DNA of 28,280 bases from Phycisphaerales bacterium (GTDB lineage: Bacteria > Planctomycetota > Phycisphaerae > Phycisphaerales > UBA1924), in contig SLFH01000341.1 of the NCBI GenBank assembly GCA_007124345.1, forward strand, positions 1 through 28,280, given 5' to 3'. The notes under the pieces are model-generated. The model searched no databases. It was not told where the DNA came from and saw only the letters and a program-made list of their open reading frames with translations. Position numbers and translations under genes: made by a program. Below are positions 15,502 to 22,405 of the stretch, in pieces; position 1 is the stretch's first letter, and the number at the start of each line of letters is the position of its first letter.

Positions 15502-17046
15502 ATGCAAGTGCACGCCCCGATCGACCAGCTCGGCCTCGCCAGGCCCGTCGCCGTCTACCCCTCCGTGGGCAGAACCATCCCCCCGAGGGCCGCCGGCCAA
15601 CGCCGCGTCGCCATCGTCACCCCCTGCTTCAACGCACCGGCCGACCTCGCCCTGCTCTACGGCGACCTCACCCGCCTCAACCTCGGCGGCACGCCCGACT
15701 CCCCCCTCCTGGACATCACCCTCGTCGTCGTCGACAACGCCTCCGACCCGCCCCTCGCGAGCGTCCGCCCGCCCCGAGAACTCGACATCCGCCTCCTCCG
15801 CATGGCCTCCAACGAGGGCGGCAGCGGGGGCTACAACGCCGGAATGGCCTTCGTCATCCAGCACCTGGCCACCGACCCGCAGCAGGCCCCCGAGTTCGTC
15901 TGGCTCCTCGACAGCGACGCAAGGCCCGACCCCGACGCCCTGCTCGCCCTCGTCAGCGCCATGGACGCCTACCCCGAGTTCGGCGTGATCGGCTCCTCGA
16001 TCGCACACCCCGAAACAGGGGTGGTCTTCGAGATCGGCGGCAAGGTCGGACGCTGGCTCGGCCAGTTCGGCCCCTGCTACGGCGAGAACAAACCCGCCCC
16101 CAAGAAAACCGTCGAGGTCGGCTACGCCGCCGCCTGCAGCGCCCTGGTCCGCACCGGCGCGATCGCCAAAACCGGCCTCTTCCCCGAGGTCTTCCTCAAC
16201 GCCGACGATGTCGAGTGGTGCTACCGCATCGTCCAGGAGACGGGCCTGAAGATCGGCGCCTCGTGCGAGTCGATCGTCCGCCACCCGCAGATGAAGTTCG
16301 GTCCGACGATGGCCCGCTACTTCCAGGCCCGCAACAGCTTCGGCCCGATCGACGCCCTGAAGCTCGGCCCCCGCGCCCGCTTCATGCGAGCCATGCGCGA
16401 GGTCCCCCGGGCTCTCGCCCAGACCATGATCGCTCGTGATGATCTCGCCGAGCTGCACCTGCGGGGCCTGTCCGACGCCGCGGCCAACCGCCTGCACGGC
16501 GCCGGCGCGATGCGCGAGCTGAAGTTCGAACGGTTCGTCCCCTTCGACCGCCTCGCAGACCGCCTGAAAAACGCCCTGCCCGAGGACGGGCTCACTGGCG
16601 CCCGCGTGAGGGTTCACCCTCGCGTGCGTCTGGGCGAAGCCGCGGCGGCCAGGATCGAGTCCGAGCTGGAATCCCTCGGCATCGAGCCGCCGCCGGTCCC
16701 ACGGGGCCGCTACATCCTCGAGCGCGAGAGCTTCTTCACCGGATTGCTGCCCGCGATCGCCCGCCTGCTGCTGCCCGCCCGGACCGACATCGCGATCGTC
16801 CCCGCCCGGGGCCGCCCCAACGCGTGGGCACGGGGCCGCATCACGGTGCAGGTGACGCCCGACGGGTTCGTCCTCCGGCGCCTGAACCGCCCCCGGATGC
16901 TCGCCCGCGCTACGAGCATCATCGCGCGGGGCCTTTGGCTCTCGACCCGCCTCGCCCTCCGACGCCCGGCCAAGACGCTCCGCGACCGCCTGCCCGACGC
17001 GGCGACCTACACGATCGACGCCGAGTCGCTGCCGACCCGCCCATGA
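15502..17046 (+). CDS. Family 2 glycosyltransferase (rhamnosyl/galactofuranosyl-transferase-like)
   Basis: 514 residues. A GT-A fold is visible: VAIVTPCFN near residue 35, VVVDNAS near 75, NEGGSGGYNAGM near 110, the metal/nucleotide-sugar motif LLDSDARPD near 135, and the acceptor-side motif NADDVEWCYR near 233. These fit inverting family-2 enzymes that move a sugar from a nucleotide-sugar to a cell-surface glycan. The 180-residue C-terminal extension is not recognised; it has no clear membrane helix. The start is uncertain: ATG 15502 has only AGGA 3 bases away, and GTG 15508 is an alternative that would be nearly leaderless if TAGGAT at 15494-15499 is a -10 box. The stop overlaps the next glycosyltransferase start by 4 bases (ATGA), so both are in one operon. 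Confidence 0.88.
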   Translation: MQVHAPIDQLGLARPVAVYPSVGRTIPPRAAGQRRVAIVTPCFNAPADLALLYGDLTRLNLGGTPDSPLLDITLVVVDNASDPPLASVRPPRELDIRLLRMASNEGGSGGYNAGMAFVIQHLATDPQQAPEFVWLLDSDARPDPDALLALVSAMDAYPEFGVIGSSIAHPETGVVFEIGGKVGRWLGQFGPCYGENKPAPKKTVEVGYAAACSALVRTGAIAKTGLFPEVFLNADDVEWCYRIVQETGLKIGASCESIVRHPQMKFGPTMARYFQARNSFGPIDALKLGPRARFMRAMREVPRALAQTMIARDDLAELHLRGLSDAAANRLHGAGAMRELKFERFVPFDRLADRLKNALPEDGLTGARVRVHPRVRLGEAAAARIESELESLGIEPPPVPRGRYILERESFFTGLLPAIARLLLPARTDIAIVPARGRPNAWARGRITVQVTPDGFVLRRLNRPRMLARATSIIARGLWLSTRLALRRPAKTLRDRLPDAATYTIDAESLPTRP

Positions 17047-18017
17047 GCGAAGCACCCGAGCGCAGCCAGCGAAACCCTGATCACAGCGAGCAAGAAGGCG
17101 TCTTCGACCGCCTCTCGATCGTCGTGCTTGCGTTCAACCGGCAGCTCGCCCTCGCCGAGACGCTCGACGCCCTCCGGCCGCTGCACGAGGCCGGCGCAGA
17201 GGTCATCGTCGCCGACAACGCATCGGCCGACGACACCAGCGCGATGGTCAAAGACCGCTTCGGCTGGGCCCGCCTGCTGACGCTGGAAGAAAACCTCGGC
17301 GTCGCCGGCTTCAACCGCGGCGCCGACCTCGCGACACGCGACATCCTCCTCATCCTCGACGACGACGCCAGGCCCGACTACGCCGGCCTCGCCGAAGCCC
17401 TGGGCGTCATGCTCGCCGACGCCTCGATCGGCGGCGTCATGCTCCGGCGAACCCACCCCAAGACCGGCCTGGACGAGTGGCCCTTCGACCGCGTGACCGA
17501 TCGAAGGCGCCGCTGGCCCGACATGGGCTGCGGCAACCTCATCCGGCGCGACGCGTGGAACACGGTCGGCGGCTACGAAGAACACTTCTTTCTCTACCGC
17601 AACGACACCGACATGGCGCTGAAACTCCTCGGCGCGGGCTTCGATGTGCTCTACGACCCGTCGTGGCGTGTGTGGCACGACAGCCCGACCGTCCAGCGCC
17701 AGAAGCCGCGGTGGTTCAGGCTGTCGACACGCAACTGGGTCTGGATGTGCCGCAGACACGGGCGTGGGCTCATAACGATCCGCGGCGTGCTCCTCGGCTG
17801 GGCGTGGGCGCACCGTCTCGCGGGGCTGAGTCTTTCCCGCCAATGGTCGGCCCTCCGCGGGGCGATCGAGGGTCTGGCTGCAGGTCCGCCGAAACTGCCC
17901 GAGAGCGTGCGCGCCGACGGGCGTGCATTGGGATCACTGTTGAGTCTGAAGTCGACGCTGAGAAAGAGCAGATCCTGCAGCGCAGGCGGTTCGCCCGCCA
18001 GCGGTTCGATCGCGTAG
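17043..18017 (+). CDS. Second family 2 glycosyltransferase, C-terminus reading into a repeat
   Basis: 324 residues from ATG 17043, overlapping the preceding stop as ATGA. GT-A motifs: LSIVVLAFNR near 23, VIVADNASADDT near 54, NLGVAGFNRGAD near 87, LILDDDARPD near 103, MGCGNLIRRDAW near 160 and FLYRNDTDMALKL near 182. Probably transfers a sugar to a surface glycan together with its neighbour; donor and acceptor are unknown. After about residue 290 the sequence loses family character. The last 15 residues (SCSAGGSPASGSIA) are encoded by a short hairpin repeat at 17982-18002, which also supplies the stop just beyond. The original C-terminus may have been replaced when the repeat inserted; the catalytic domain is complete. 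Confidence 0.87.
   Translation: MSEAPERSQRNPDHSEQEGVFDRLSIVVLAFNRQLALAETLDALRPLHEAGAEVIVADNASADDTSAMVKDRFGWARLLTLEENLGVAGFNRGADLATRDILLILDDDARPDYAGLAEALGVMLADASIGGVMLRRTHPKTGLDEWPFDRVTDRRRRWPDMGCGNLIRRDAWNTVGGYEEHFFLYRNDTDMALKLLGAGFDVLYDPSWRVWHDSPTVQRQKPRWFRLSTRNWVWMCRRHGRGLITIRGVLLGWAWAHRLAGLSLSRQWSALRGAIEGLAAGPPKLPESVRADGRALGSLLSLKSTLRKSRSCSAGGSPASGSIA
17982..18002 (+). repeat. Short hairpin repeat forming the end of the glycosyltransferase gene
   Basis: GC-A-GGCGG (17982-17989) pairs with CCGCC-A-GC (17995-18002) around a TTCGC loop, with one A-A mismatch. Read on the minus strand it encodes LAGEPPALQ-type peptides. From memory, these recur in misannotated short ORFs of several phyla. It lies next to the structured repeat pair at 18071-18333 and may belong to the same element. 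Confidence 0.5.
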
Positions 18018-18070
18018 GGCAATCGGTTCAAACTGAAAACACGCATGTATGTTTCAATTTGGAACTCTGT

Positions 18071-18185
18071 CGTCCCGAAGGGACGATGGACTGTAGCCAC
18101 TGGTGGAGAGCCGACCGACGCGCAGCGTCGGGCAAGCGCAACCCGTGGAAGTGTCTGAAGAAACAAAATCGCCCTGAAGGGGCGA
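18071..18185 (+). repeat. Structured repeat, copy A (REP/BIME-like)
   Basis: Three hairpins in order: CGTCCC-GAA-GGGACG (18071-18085); an outer stem CCACTGGT (18097-18104) with ACCCGTGG (18141-18148), one mismatch, enclosing a perfect inner stem CCGACGC-GCA-GCGTCGG (18115-18131); and CGCCC/GGGCG (18070-18084 offset copy at 18170-18184). Conserved single-stranded pieces shared with copy B are TGTAGCCAC, GGTGGAG and AACCCGTGGAA. No ORF or transposase is present, so the element is non-autonomous. Confidence 0.75.
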
Positions 18186-18240
18186 AGGAACGCGTGATCT
18201 TGATCTGCGGGATCATGATCGAACACTTCCTCCACTCCTC

Positions 18241-18333
18241 CGAAGCGGTCTTGCTTTGTCGACGCTTTCCACGGGTTCCGGCGTGCTTCGCACGCCTCCA
18301 CCCGTGGCTACATCCCAGCGCCCCTTGCGGGGC
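18241..18333 (-). repeat. Structured repeat, copy B, inverted relative to copy A
   Basis: Read on the minus strand: hairpin GCCCC-GCAA-GGGGC (18320-18333), then TGTAGCCAC, an outer stem CCACGGGT/ACCCGTGG (18269-18276 with 18300-18307, perfect), enclosing GGCGTGC-GAA-GCACGCC (18280-18296, perfect), then AACCCGTGGAAA. The layout matches copy A but the inner stem has a completely different sequence with pairing kept. The third hairpin is eroded here. Confidence 0.75.
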
Positions 18334-18492
18334 TTTCAGACGGTGAACAACGAATCTCGGCCTGCGATTGTGCCCATCGCGCGACCGCAAACCCGTACTC
18401 CGACGCGCATCCAGATCATGCACAAGAACACTTCGCGCCAGAAATCAACACACCTTCTCCGACACGATCTCACCCACACCCCACACCCCTCC

Positions 18493-18954
18493 TCACGCAT
18501 CACACTTGTCGCGCAGGATGCGGATCTCTTGGGGGCGTACGAGCTTGCCCGTGTTCATCCCCGGGCAGGTCTTCGATGCTTTCGCCCAGGTCCGCGGGCT
18601 TTTCAGGTTGCTCTGCCAGAAGGGCCATGTGCGGCATTGCGTGGGCCGGTCTTCGTAGACGCCGCAGACCGCCCGCCCGGGGATTGTTTCGCGATCGAGG
18701 AAGACGCAGTCGTAGCCGTGCTCGGCGCGGACCTCGTTCAGCGAGGGCTCGCCCTCGACGACCATCGTGTATCGCTCCATGAACTCGGCGAGGCTCAGCC
18801 CGAGGCGTCGGGCCAGGCGCTGTGCCTCTTGCTCGGTGAAGCGGACGAACCCGCTCGGGCCGGTGCAGCAGTTGCCGCACATGGTGCAGTTGAAGCGAAG
18901 GCCCGGCTCGCCGAGCTCGGGGTCGGCGAACCACTCGGGGCGTTGTTGGTTCAC
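18493..18954 (-). CDS. YkgJ-family cysteine-cluster (zinc/iron-chelating) protein
   Basis: 153 residues from GTG at 18954. That GTG overlaps the phosphatase stop as GTGA and has GGAG about 8 bases upstream. The N-terminal FNCTMCGNCC cluster, later single Cys in YDCVFL and AVCGVY, the motif DRPTQCRTWPFW and a final KTCPG are the arrangement of the YkgJ (UPF0153) family. These Cys-rich proteins are thought to bind a metal or Fe-S centre; their biochemical role is not established. Translational coupling to the phosphatase suggests the two are made in fixed ratio. No signal peptide or membrane helix. It is the last gene of the minus-strand run. Confidence 0.88.
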   Translation of the reverse strand: MNQQRPEWFADPELGEPGLRFNCTMCGNCCTGPSGFVRFTEQEAQRLARRLGLSLAEFMERYTMVVEGEPSLNEVRAEHGYDCVFLDRETIPGRAVCGVYEDRPTQCRTWPFWQSNLKSPRTWAKASKTCPGMNTGKLVRPQEIRILRDKCDA

Positions 18955-20276
18955 GCATCGGCTCCGAGCTTGCCGAGGTAGCGGATCACGACGAGGGTCT
19001 GGTCGTCGCCCCGGTCGCGCTTGCCGGTGTGCTGAAACAGCGCGGCGTGCACCGAGTCGATCACGCACTCGGGCTCGCCGGAGCAGGATCGCAGGGCGTT
19101 GTTGAGCCGCTCGACGCCGAACATCTCGCGGTCCGGGCCGAATTCTTCGGTGATGCCGTCGGTGTAAAGCACCAGCGTGTCGCCGCTGTCGAGCGCCAAC
19201 TCGTTGCTGACCGGTTCGTATCCGTCGGCGAAGATGCCCAGGGGCGGGACGGCCTGCCCGTCGATGGCGTGCACCTCGGCGCTGCCCGTCTTCTTCAGGA
19301 GTGGCGGGTTGTGCCCGCTGCGTGCGTAGCGGAGCGTGCCGTCCTCGGGGTCGTAGACCGCGAGGAAGGCGGTCACGAACATCCCCTCCAGCTCCGCCTC
19401 GACGAGGCGTCGGTTGACATACGACATGATCGCGTGGGGCTGGAAGTCCGGGCCCGCGTAGCCGTGCAGGATCGCGTGGAGCATGGCCATCACCGTCGCG
19501 GCGGCGGCCCCGTGCCCCGAGACATCGGCGATGAGGATCCCCCACTCGCCGTCGGGCAGGCGGAAGAAGTCGTAGTAGTCGCCCCCCGCCTGCTGGCTGG
19601 TGAGGTAGCTCGTGGCGATCGAGAGGCCGGGGATATCCGGCGTTTTCCTGGGCAGGAGGGTCTGTTGCACGCGGGCGACCTCCTCGAACTGGCGCTCAAG
19701 CTGCCTGGTCAGCTCGCGGTTCTGCTGGAGCGCCAGGAGGTTGCGCGTCGCGGTGCCGACGAGGTTGGCCACGAGGTAGCCCTGTTCGAGGTCGGCGTGG
19801 GTGAAGCCCTCGGGGTCGCGCCGGAAGGTAACGGTCCAGTTCTGCGCCTCGCCCGCGTCGTAGAGCGGGATCGCCAGGCACGAGCCGAGGCCCGAAGCCG
19901 CGTCGCCGAGCACGGGGTCTTTGTCGACGCGCAGGTGCGTTCTGAGCTTGGGCTCGGGCGTGGAGATCAGTTCGGCGATCAGCCCGCTCTCGTGGGCGGG
20001 GATCTGCTCCCAGTCGCGCCATGGGTCGGCGGCGGCGTAGTCCTCGACATCGCCCGCTCTGGTCTGCTCGGGCGAGATCATCCGGGTGATCTTGTATTGC
20101 CCCGGCGCCAGCCCTCGCACCGACACGGCCATGTGCATGTCGACCTGGCGGATCCGCCGGTAGCCCGTCACGAACGAACGGGTGATCTCGCTCGGGCTCT
20201 GGGCGTGGCTGATCTCACGCAGGAGCTCGCCGAGAACGGCGATCCGCTCCGAAGATGTTCTGGCGATCGGGGACAT
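18951..20276 (-). CDS. GAF-domain / SpoIIE-type (PP2C-like) serine phosphatase
   Basis: 441 residues from ATG at 20276; longer in-frame starts run into the upstream gene and give a low-complexity Arg-rich leader. No good ribosome-binding site is visible. Residues about 15-180 resemble a GAF sensor domain. A helical linker (about 180-205, LLALQQNRELTRQLERQFEEV) leads to a SpoIIE/RsbU phosphatase domain. Metal-binding acidic motifs are present: GGDYYDFF near 230, IADVSGHG near 248, LYTDGITEEFG and RGDDQTLVVIRY. Such enzymes dephosphorylate anti-sigma antagonists or similar Ser/Thr targets in stress signalling; no partner anti-sigma or antagonist gene is in the window. Cyclodeaminase lies 34 bases upstream on the same strand; YkgJ overlaps downstream. 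Confidence 0.92.
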   Translation of the reverse strand: MSPIARTSSERIAVLGELLREISHAQSPSEITRSFVTGYRRIRQVDMHMAVSVRGLAPGQYKITRMISPEQTRAGDVEDYAAADPWRDWEQIPAHESGLIAELISTPEPKLRTHLRVDKDPVLGDAASGLGSCLAIPLYDAGEAQNWTVTFRRDPEGFTHADLEQGYLVANLVGTATRNLLALQQNRELTRQLERQFEEVARVQQTLLPRKTPDIPGLSIATSYLTSQQAGGDYYDFFRLPDGEWGILIADVSGHGAAAATVMAMLHAILHGYAGPDFQPHAIMSYVNRRLVEAELEGMFVTAFLAVYDPEDGTLRYARSGHNPPLLKKTGSAEVHAIDGQAVPPLGIFADGYEPVSNELALDSGDTLVLYTDGITEEFGPDREMFGVERLNNALRSCSGEPECVIDSVHAALFQHTGKRDRGDDQTLVVIRYLGKLGADA

Positions 20277-20310
20277 CAATGGATGGTACGGACAGCCGCG
20301 GAGGCGGATT

Positions 20311-20922
20311 TCATCCCGCGAGCGGTTCCGCGAGCGAAACGGCGCGCGCCAGCATCGACTCCGCCTCAGATTCCACACGCGAGCGATCCGCCTCGCCCAA
20401 GAGGGGCAGGTTGGCCCGGACACTCCACACCGCCCCCCGGCAGGCGCCGACGAGGCCCGCCGCGGCGACGCAGAGATCGCTCCTGAGGTACTTGTTGGAC
20501 CGCCCGTCCAGCCCGGCGATCACGCCCGACGCCTCCGCCCCGACCCCGAGCATCGCCAAGGGCGGGGCGACCGCCAGATGCGCCCCGGACCGGACCCGGT
20601 CGGCCCGGTCGGACGCGTCTTTGGGCAGGGCCATCGCCTCGTTGAGGACGGCGTACGCCGCGGCGTCCTCGTCGGCCAGAGCCAGGAACATCGCCGAGGC
20701 CTTGGCAAGACGCCGGTCGGCAGACTCCAGCATCGGCTGGTGCTCTTCCAGCGATTTCTTACCCAGGGAGAAGGAAACGACCATACGTGCGGCGGCGCAG
20801 GCGATCGCGCCGGCCACCGCCGAGGCCCCGCCCCCGCCCGGCGTCGGCTGCTTGGAGCCGAGGCGGTCGACAAACTCTGTAAGCGTCATCGAGGCGATGC
20901 GCGGGGGGTCGCTCTGGGTCAT
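20311..20922 (-). CDS. Stand-alone cyclodeaminase / cyclohydrolase (FTCD C-terminal domain family)
   Basis: 203 residues from ATG at 20922, with GGAAGG about 11 bases upstream; Met at 20890 is a possible later start. The motif SKQPTPGGGGASAV near the N-terminus is the signature of the formiminotransferase-cyclodeaminase fold, followed by a helical bundle with the expected DEDAAAY segment. The family converts formimino- to methenyl-tetrahydrofolate, or acts as methenyl-THF cyclohydrolase, in one-carbon and histidine metabolism. In vertebrates this domain is fused to a formiminotransferase; here it stands alone, as in many bacteria. It sits 64 bases downstream of the sulfurtransferase on the same strand. 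Exact reaction is not determined by sequence. Confidence 0.85.
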   Translation of the reverse strand: MTQSDPPRIASMTLTEFVDRLGSKQPTPGGGGASAVAGAIACAAARMVVSFSLGKKSLEEHQPMLESADRRLAKASAMFLALADEDAAAYAVLNEAMALPKDASDRADRVRSGAHLAVAPPLAMLGVGAEASGVIAGLDGRSNKYLRSDLCVAAAGLVGACRGAVWSVRANLPLLGEADRSRVESEAESMLARAVSLAEPLAG

Positions 20923-20986
20923 GCGGAGCCAAACCTTCCTTCGGCCGATTCCTTGATCGCCGCCATCGCCCTCGCTCCGGGCCGGC

Positions 20987-21838
20987 TCAGCGCTCGATCG
21001 GGACGCCGACGACCGAACCATACTCGGTCCACGAGCCGTCGTAGTTCTTCGCGTCCTTGACGCCCAGCAGGTACTTCAGCACGAACCAGGTGTGGCTCGA
21101 CCGCTCGCCGATGCGGCAGTACGAGATCGCCTTGCCCGACGGATCGACGCCCGCCCCGTCGAGATAGATCCGCTTGAGCTCGGCGACGGGCTTGAAGGTG
21201 CCGTCGGCCCGGACCGCCATCGCCCAGGGGACATTCCTCGCGCCGGGGATGTGCCCGGCCCGCTGGGCGGTCTCTGTCATTCCGGGCGGCGCGATGACAT
21301 CTCCGGAGTACTCCGCCGGGCTGCGGACATCGATCATCGCCTCGCCCTTTTCCGAGGCTTCGAGGACCTCGGGCAGGAAGGCCCGGAGTGAGAGATCGGG
21401 CTCGCGCGCCTTGTACGCTTTCGGCTCAGGGCTCGGCTTCTCGGCGGTGATGGGCCTGTCCTTCTCGCTGAGCCACTTGGCCCGCCCGCCGTCCATCAGT
21501 CGGACGTCGGCGTGCCGGTACAGCTTTGCGATCCAGAAGGCGTAGGCGGCGAACCAGTTGTTGTTGTCTCCATAGCAGACCAGCGTGTCGCCCGGACCGA
21601 CGCCGGCGCCGGACATCAGCCGCTCGAACCCATCCTTCGAGACAATGTCGCGGCGCATCTGGTCCTGCAGCTCGTGCTGCCAGTCGATCCCCACCGCGCC
21701 GGGGATGTGCCCGGCGCTGTACGCCTGGGTGTCGACATCGACCTCCAGCAGCTTCACGCTCGGGTCGTCGAGGCGCGCGTGCACCCAGTCGGTCGTGACG
21801 AGCACCTCGTTCGAGGCGGTCTGAGGTCCTGCGGCCAT
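20987..21838 (-). CDS. Two-domain thiosulfate/3-mercaptopyruvate sulfurtransferase (rhodanese)
   Basis: 283 residues from ATG at 21838, with GGAGG 8-9 bases upstream; an upstream in-frame ATG gives a Cys/Arg-rich leader that does not match the family. Two rhodanese domains are seen, each with a GHIPGA motif (near 45 and near 200). The active Cys241 lies in the C-terminal loop CRIGERS, the form seen in the actinobacterial CysA-type enzymes. The N-terminal domain carries YGDNNNWFAAYAFW, characteristic of the inactive first domain. It transfers sulfane sulfur to a thiophilic acceptor such as cyanide or thiol. Cytosolic, with no signal peptide. Confidence 0.93.
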   Translation of the reverse strand: MAAGPQTASNEVLVTTDWVHARLDDPSVKLLEVDVDTQAYSAGHIPGAVGIDWQHELQDQMRRDIVSKDGFERLMSGAGVGPGDTLVCYGDNNNWFAAYAFWIAKLYRHADVRLMDGGRAKWLSEKDRPITAEKPSPEPKAYKAREPDLSLRAFLPEVLEASEKGEAMIDVRSPAEYSGDVIAPPGMTETAQRAGHIPGARNVPWAMAVRADGTFKPVAELKRIYLDGAGVDPSGKAISYCRIGERSSHTWFVLKYLLGVKDAKNYDGSWTEYGSVVGVPIER

Positions 21839-21955
21839 GATGACGGTCCTCCGCGATGAGAGTCTGCCGGCGCAAGAGCCGGGCGAGCGGCGATCACAAT
21901 CGCAGCATACCCGACGCGGTTCGGTCTCCAAGAGCGAATCTGAAGATCGCCGGGC

Positions 21956-22402
21956 CTATGCCTCGCGCGAGTCGATCACCAGCGTCACCGGCCCGTCGTT
22001 CTCCAGCAGCACATGCATGTGGGCCCCGAACACGCCGGTCTTGACGGCAGCGCCCTGGGCAGCCAGATCGGCCGCGAGCCTGTCGAACTCGGCACGGGAC
22101 CGGTCCGGGTCCATCGCCCGGTCGAACGAGGGCCGGCGCCCTTTGCGGGCCGAGCCGGCGACGGTGAAGTTGGGCACCAGCAGCACCTCGCCCCGGACAT
22201 CGAGCACAGACAGGTTCATCTTGCCCGCCTCGTCCTGGAAGATGCGGAGGTTGGCCGTTCTCTCAGCGACGAAGCGCCGGTCCTGCTCCGTGTCGTCCCG
22301 GTAGATCCCCGCGAGCACGACGAGGCCGGGGCCGATCGTCGCGACACTCTCGCCCTCGACGGTGAGCTGCGCGTGGTTGACGCGTTGGACGATCGCTCGC
22401 AT
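21956..22402 (-). CDS. dtd: D-aminoacyl-tRNA deacylase
   Basis: 148 residues, the usual length. It removes D-amino acids wrongly loaded on tRNA. MRAIVQRVNHAQLTVEG at the start, RKGRRPSFDRAM in the middle and NDGPVTLVIDS at the end are diagnostic. The second active-site motif (GPVT) is intact. The first motif, usually SQFTL, reads PNFTV at 77-81, a change noted separately. The ATG is 3 bases downstream of the permease stop, with GGGAG about 11 bases upstream, so it is the second gene of an operon with the APC permease. Confidence 0.93.
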   Translation of the reverse strand: MRAIVQRVNHAQLTVEGESVATIGPGLVVLAGIYRDDTEQDRRFVAERTANLRIFQDEAGKMNLSVLDVRGEVLLVPNFTVAGSARKGRRPSFDRAMDPDRSRAEFDRLAADLAAQGAAVKTGVFGAHMHVLLENDGPVTLVIDSREA

Positions 22403-22405
22403 TGG

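Larger units (their letters stand above)
18018..18492. other. 475-base intergenic region between convergent genes, holding the repeat pair
   Basis: Bases 18018-18070 are lower in G+C than the genes (AAAACACGCATGTATG). Bases 18071-18333 hold the two inverted repeat copies described separately. Their spacer is rich in GATC, including the palindrome GATCATGATC at 18211-18220. Bases 18334-18492 contain nothing I can identify. Short open frames across the region, on both strands, read through the hairpins and do not look like genes. Confidence 0.7.

Noticed and set aside
18071..18333. CRISPR array
   Set aside because: Only two diverged copies in opposite orientations, with no regular spacers and no cas genes.
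18028..18423. Short minus-strand ORFs in the repeat region
   Set aside because: They read through the paired hairpins; such peptides are by-products of structured repeats rather than genes.
20277..20423. Longer start for the SpoIIE-type phosphatase
   Set aside because: It would overlap the cyclodeaminase end by over 100 bases and adds Arg/Cys-rich sequence unlike the family.
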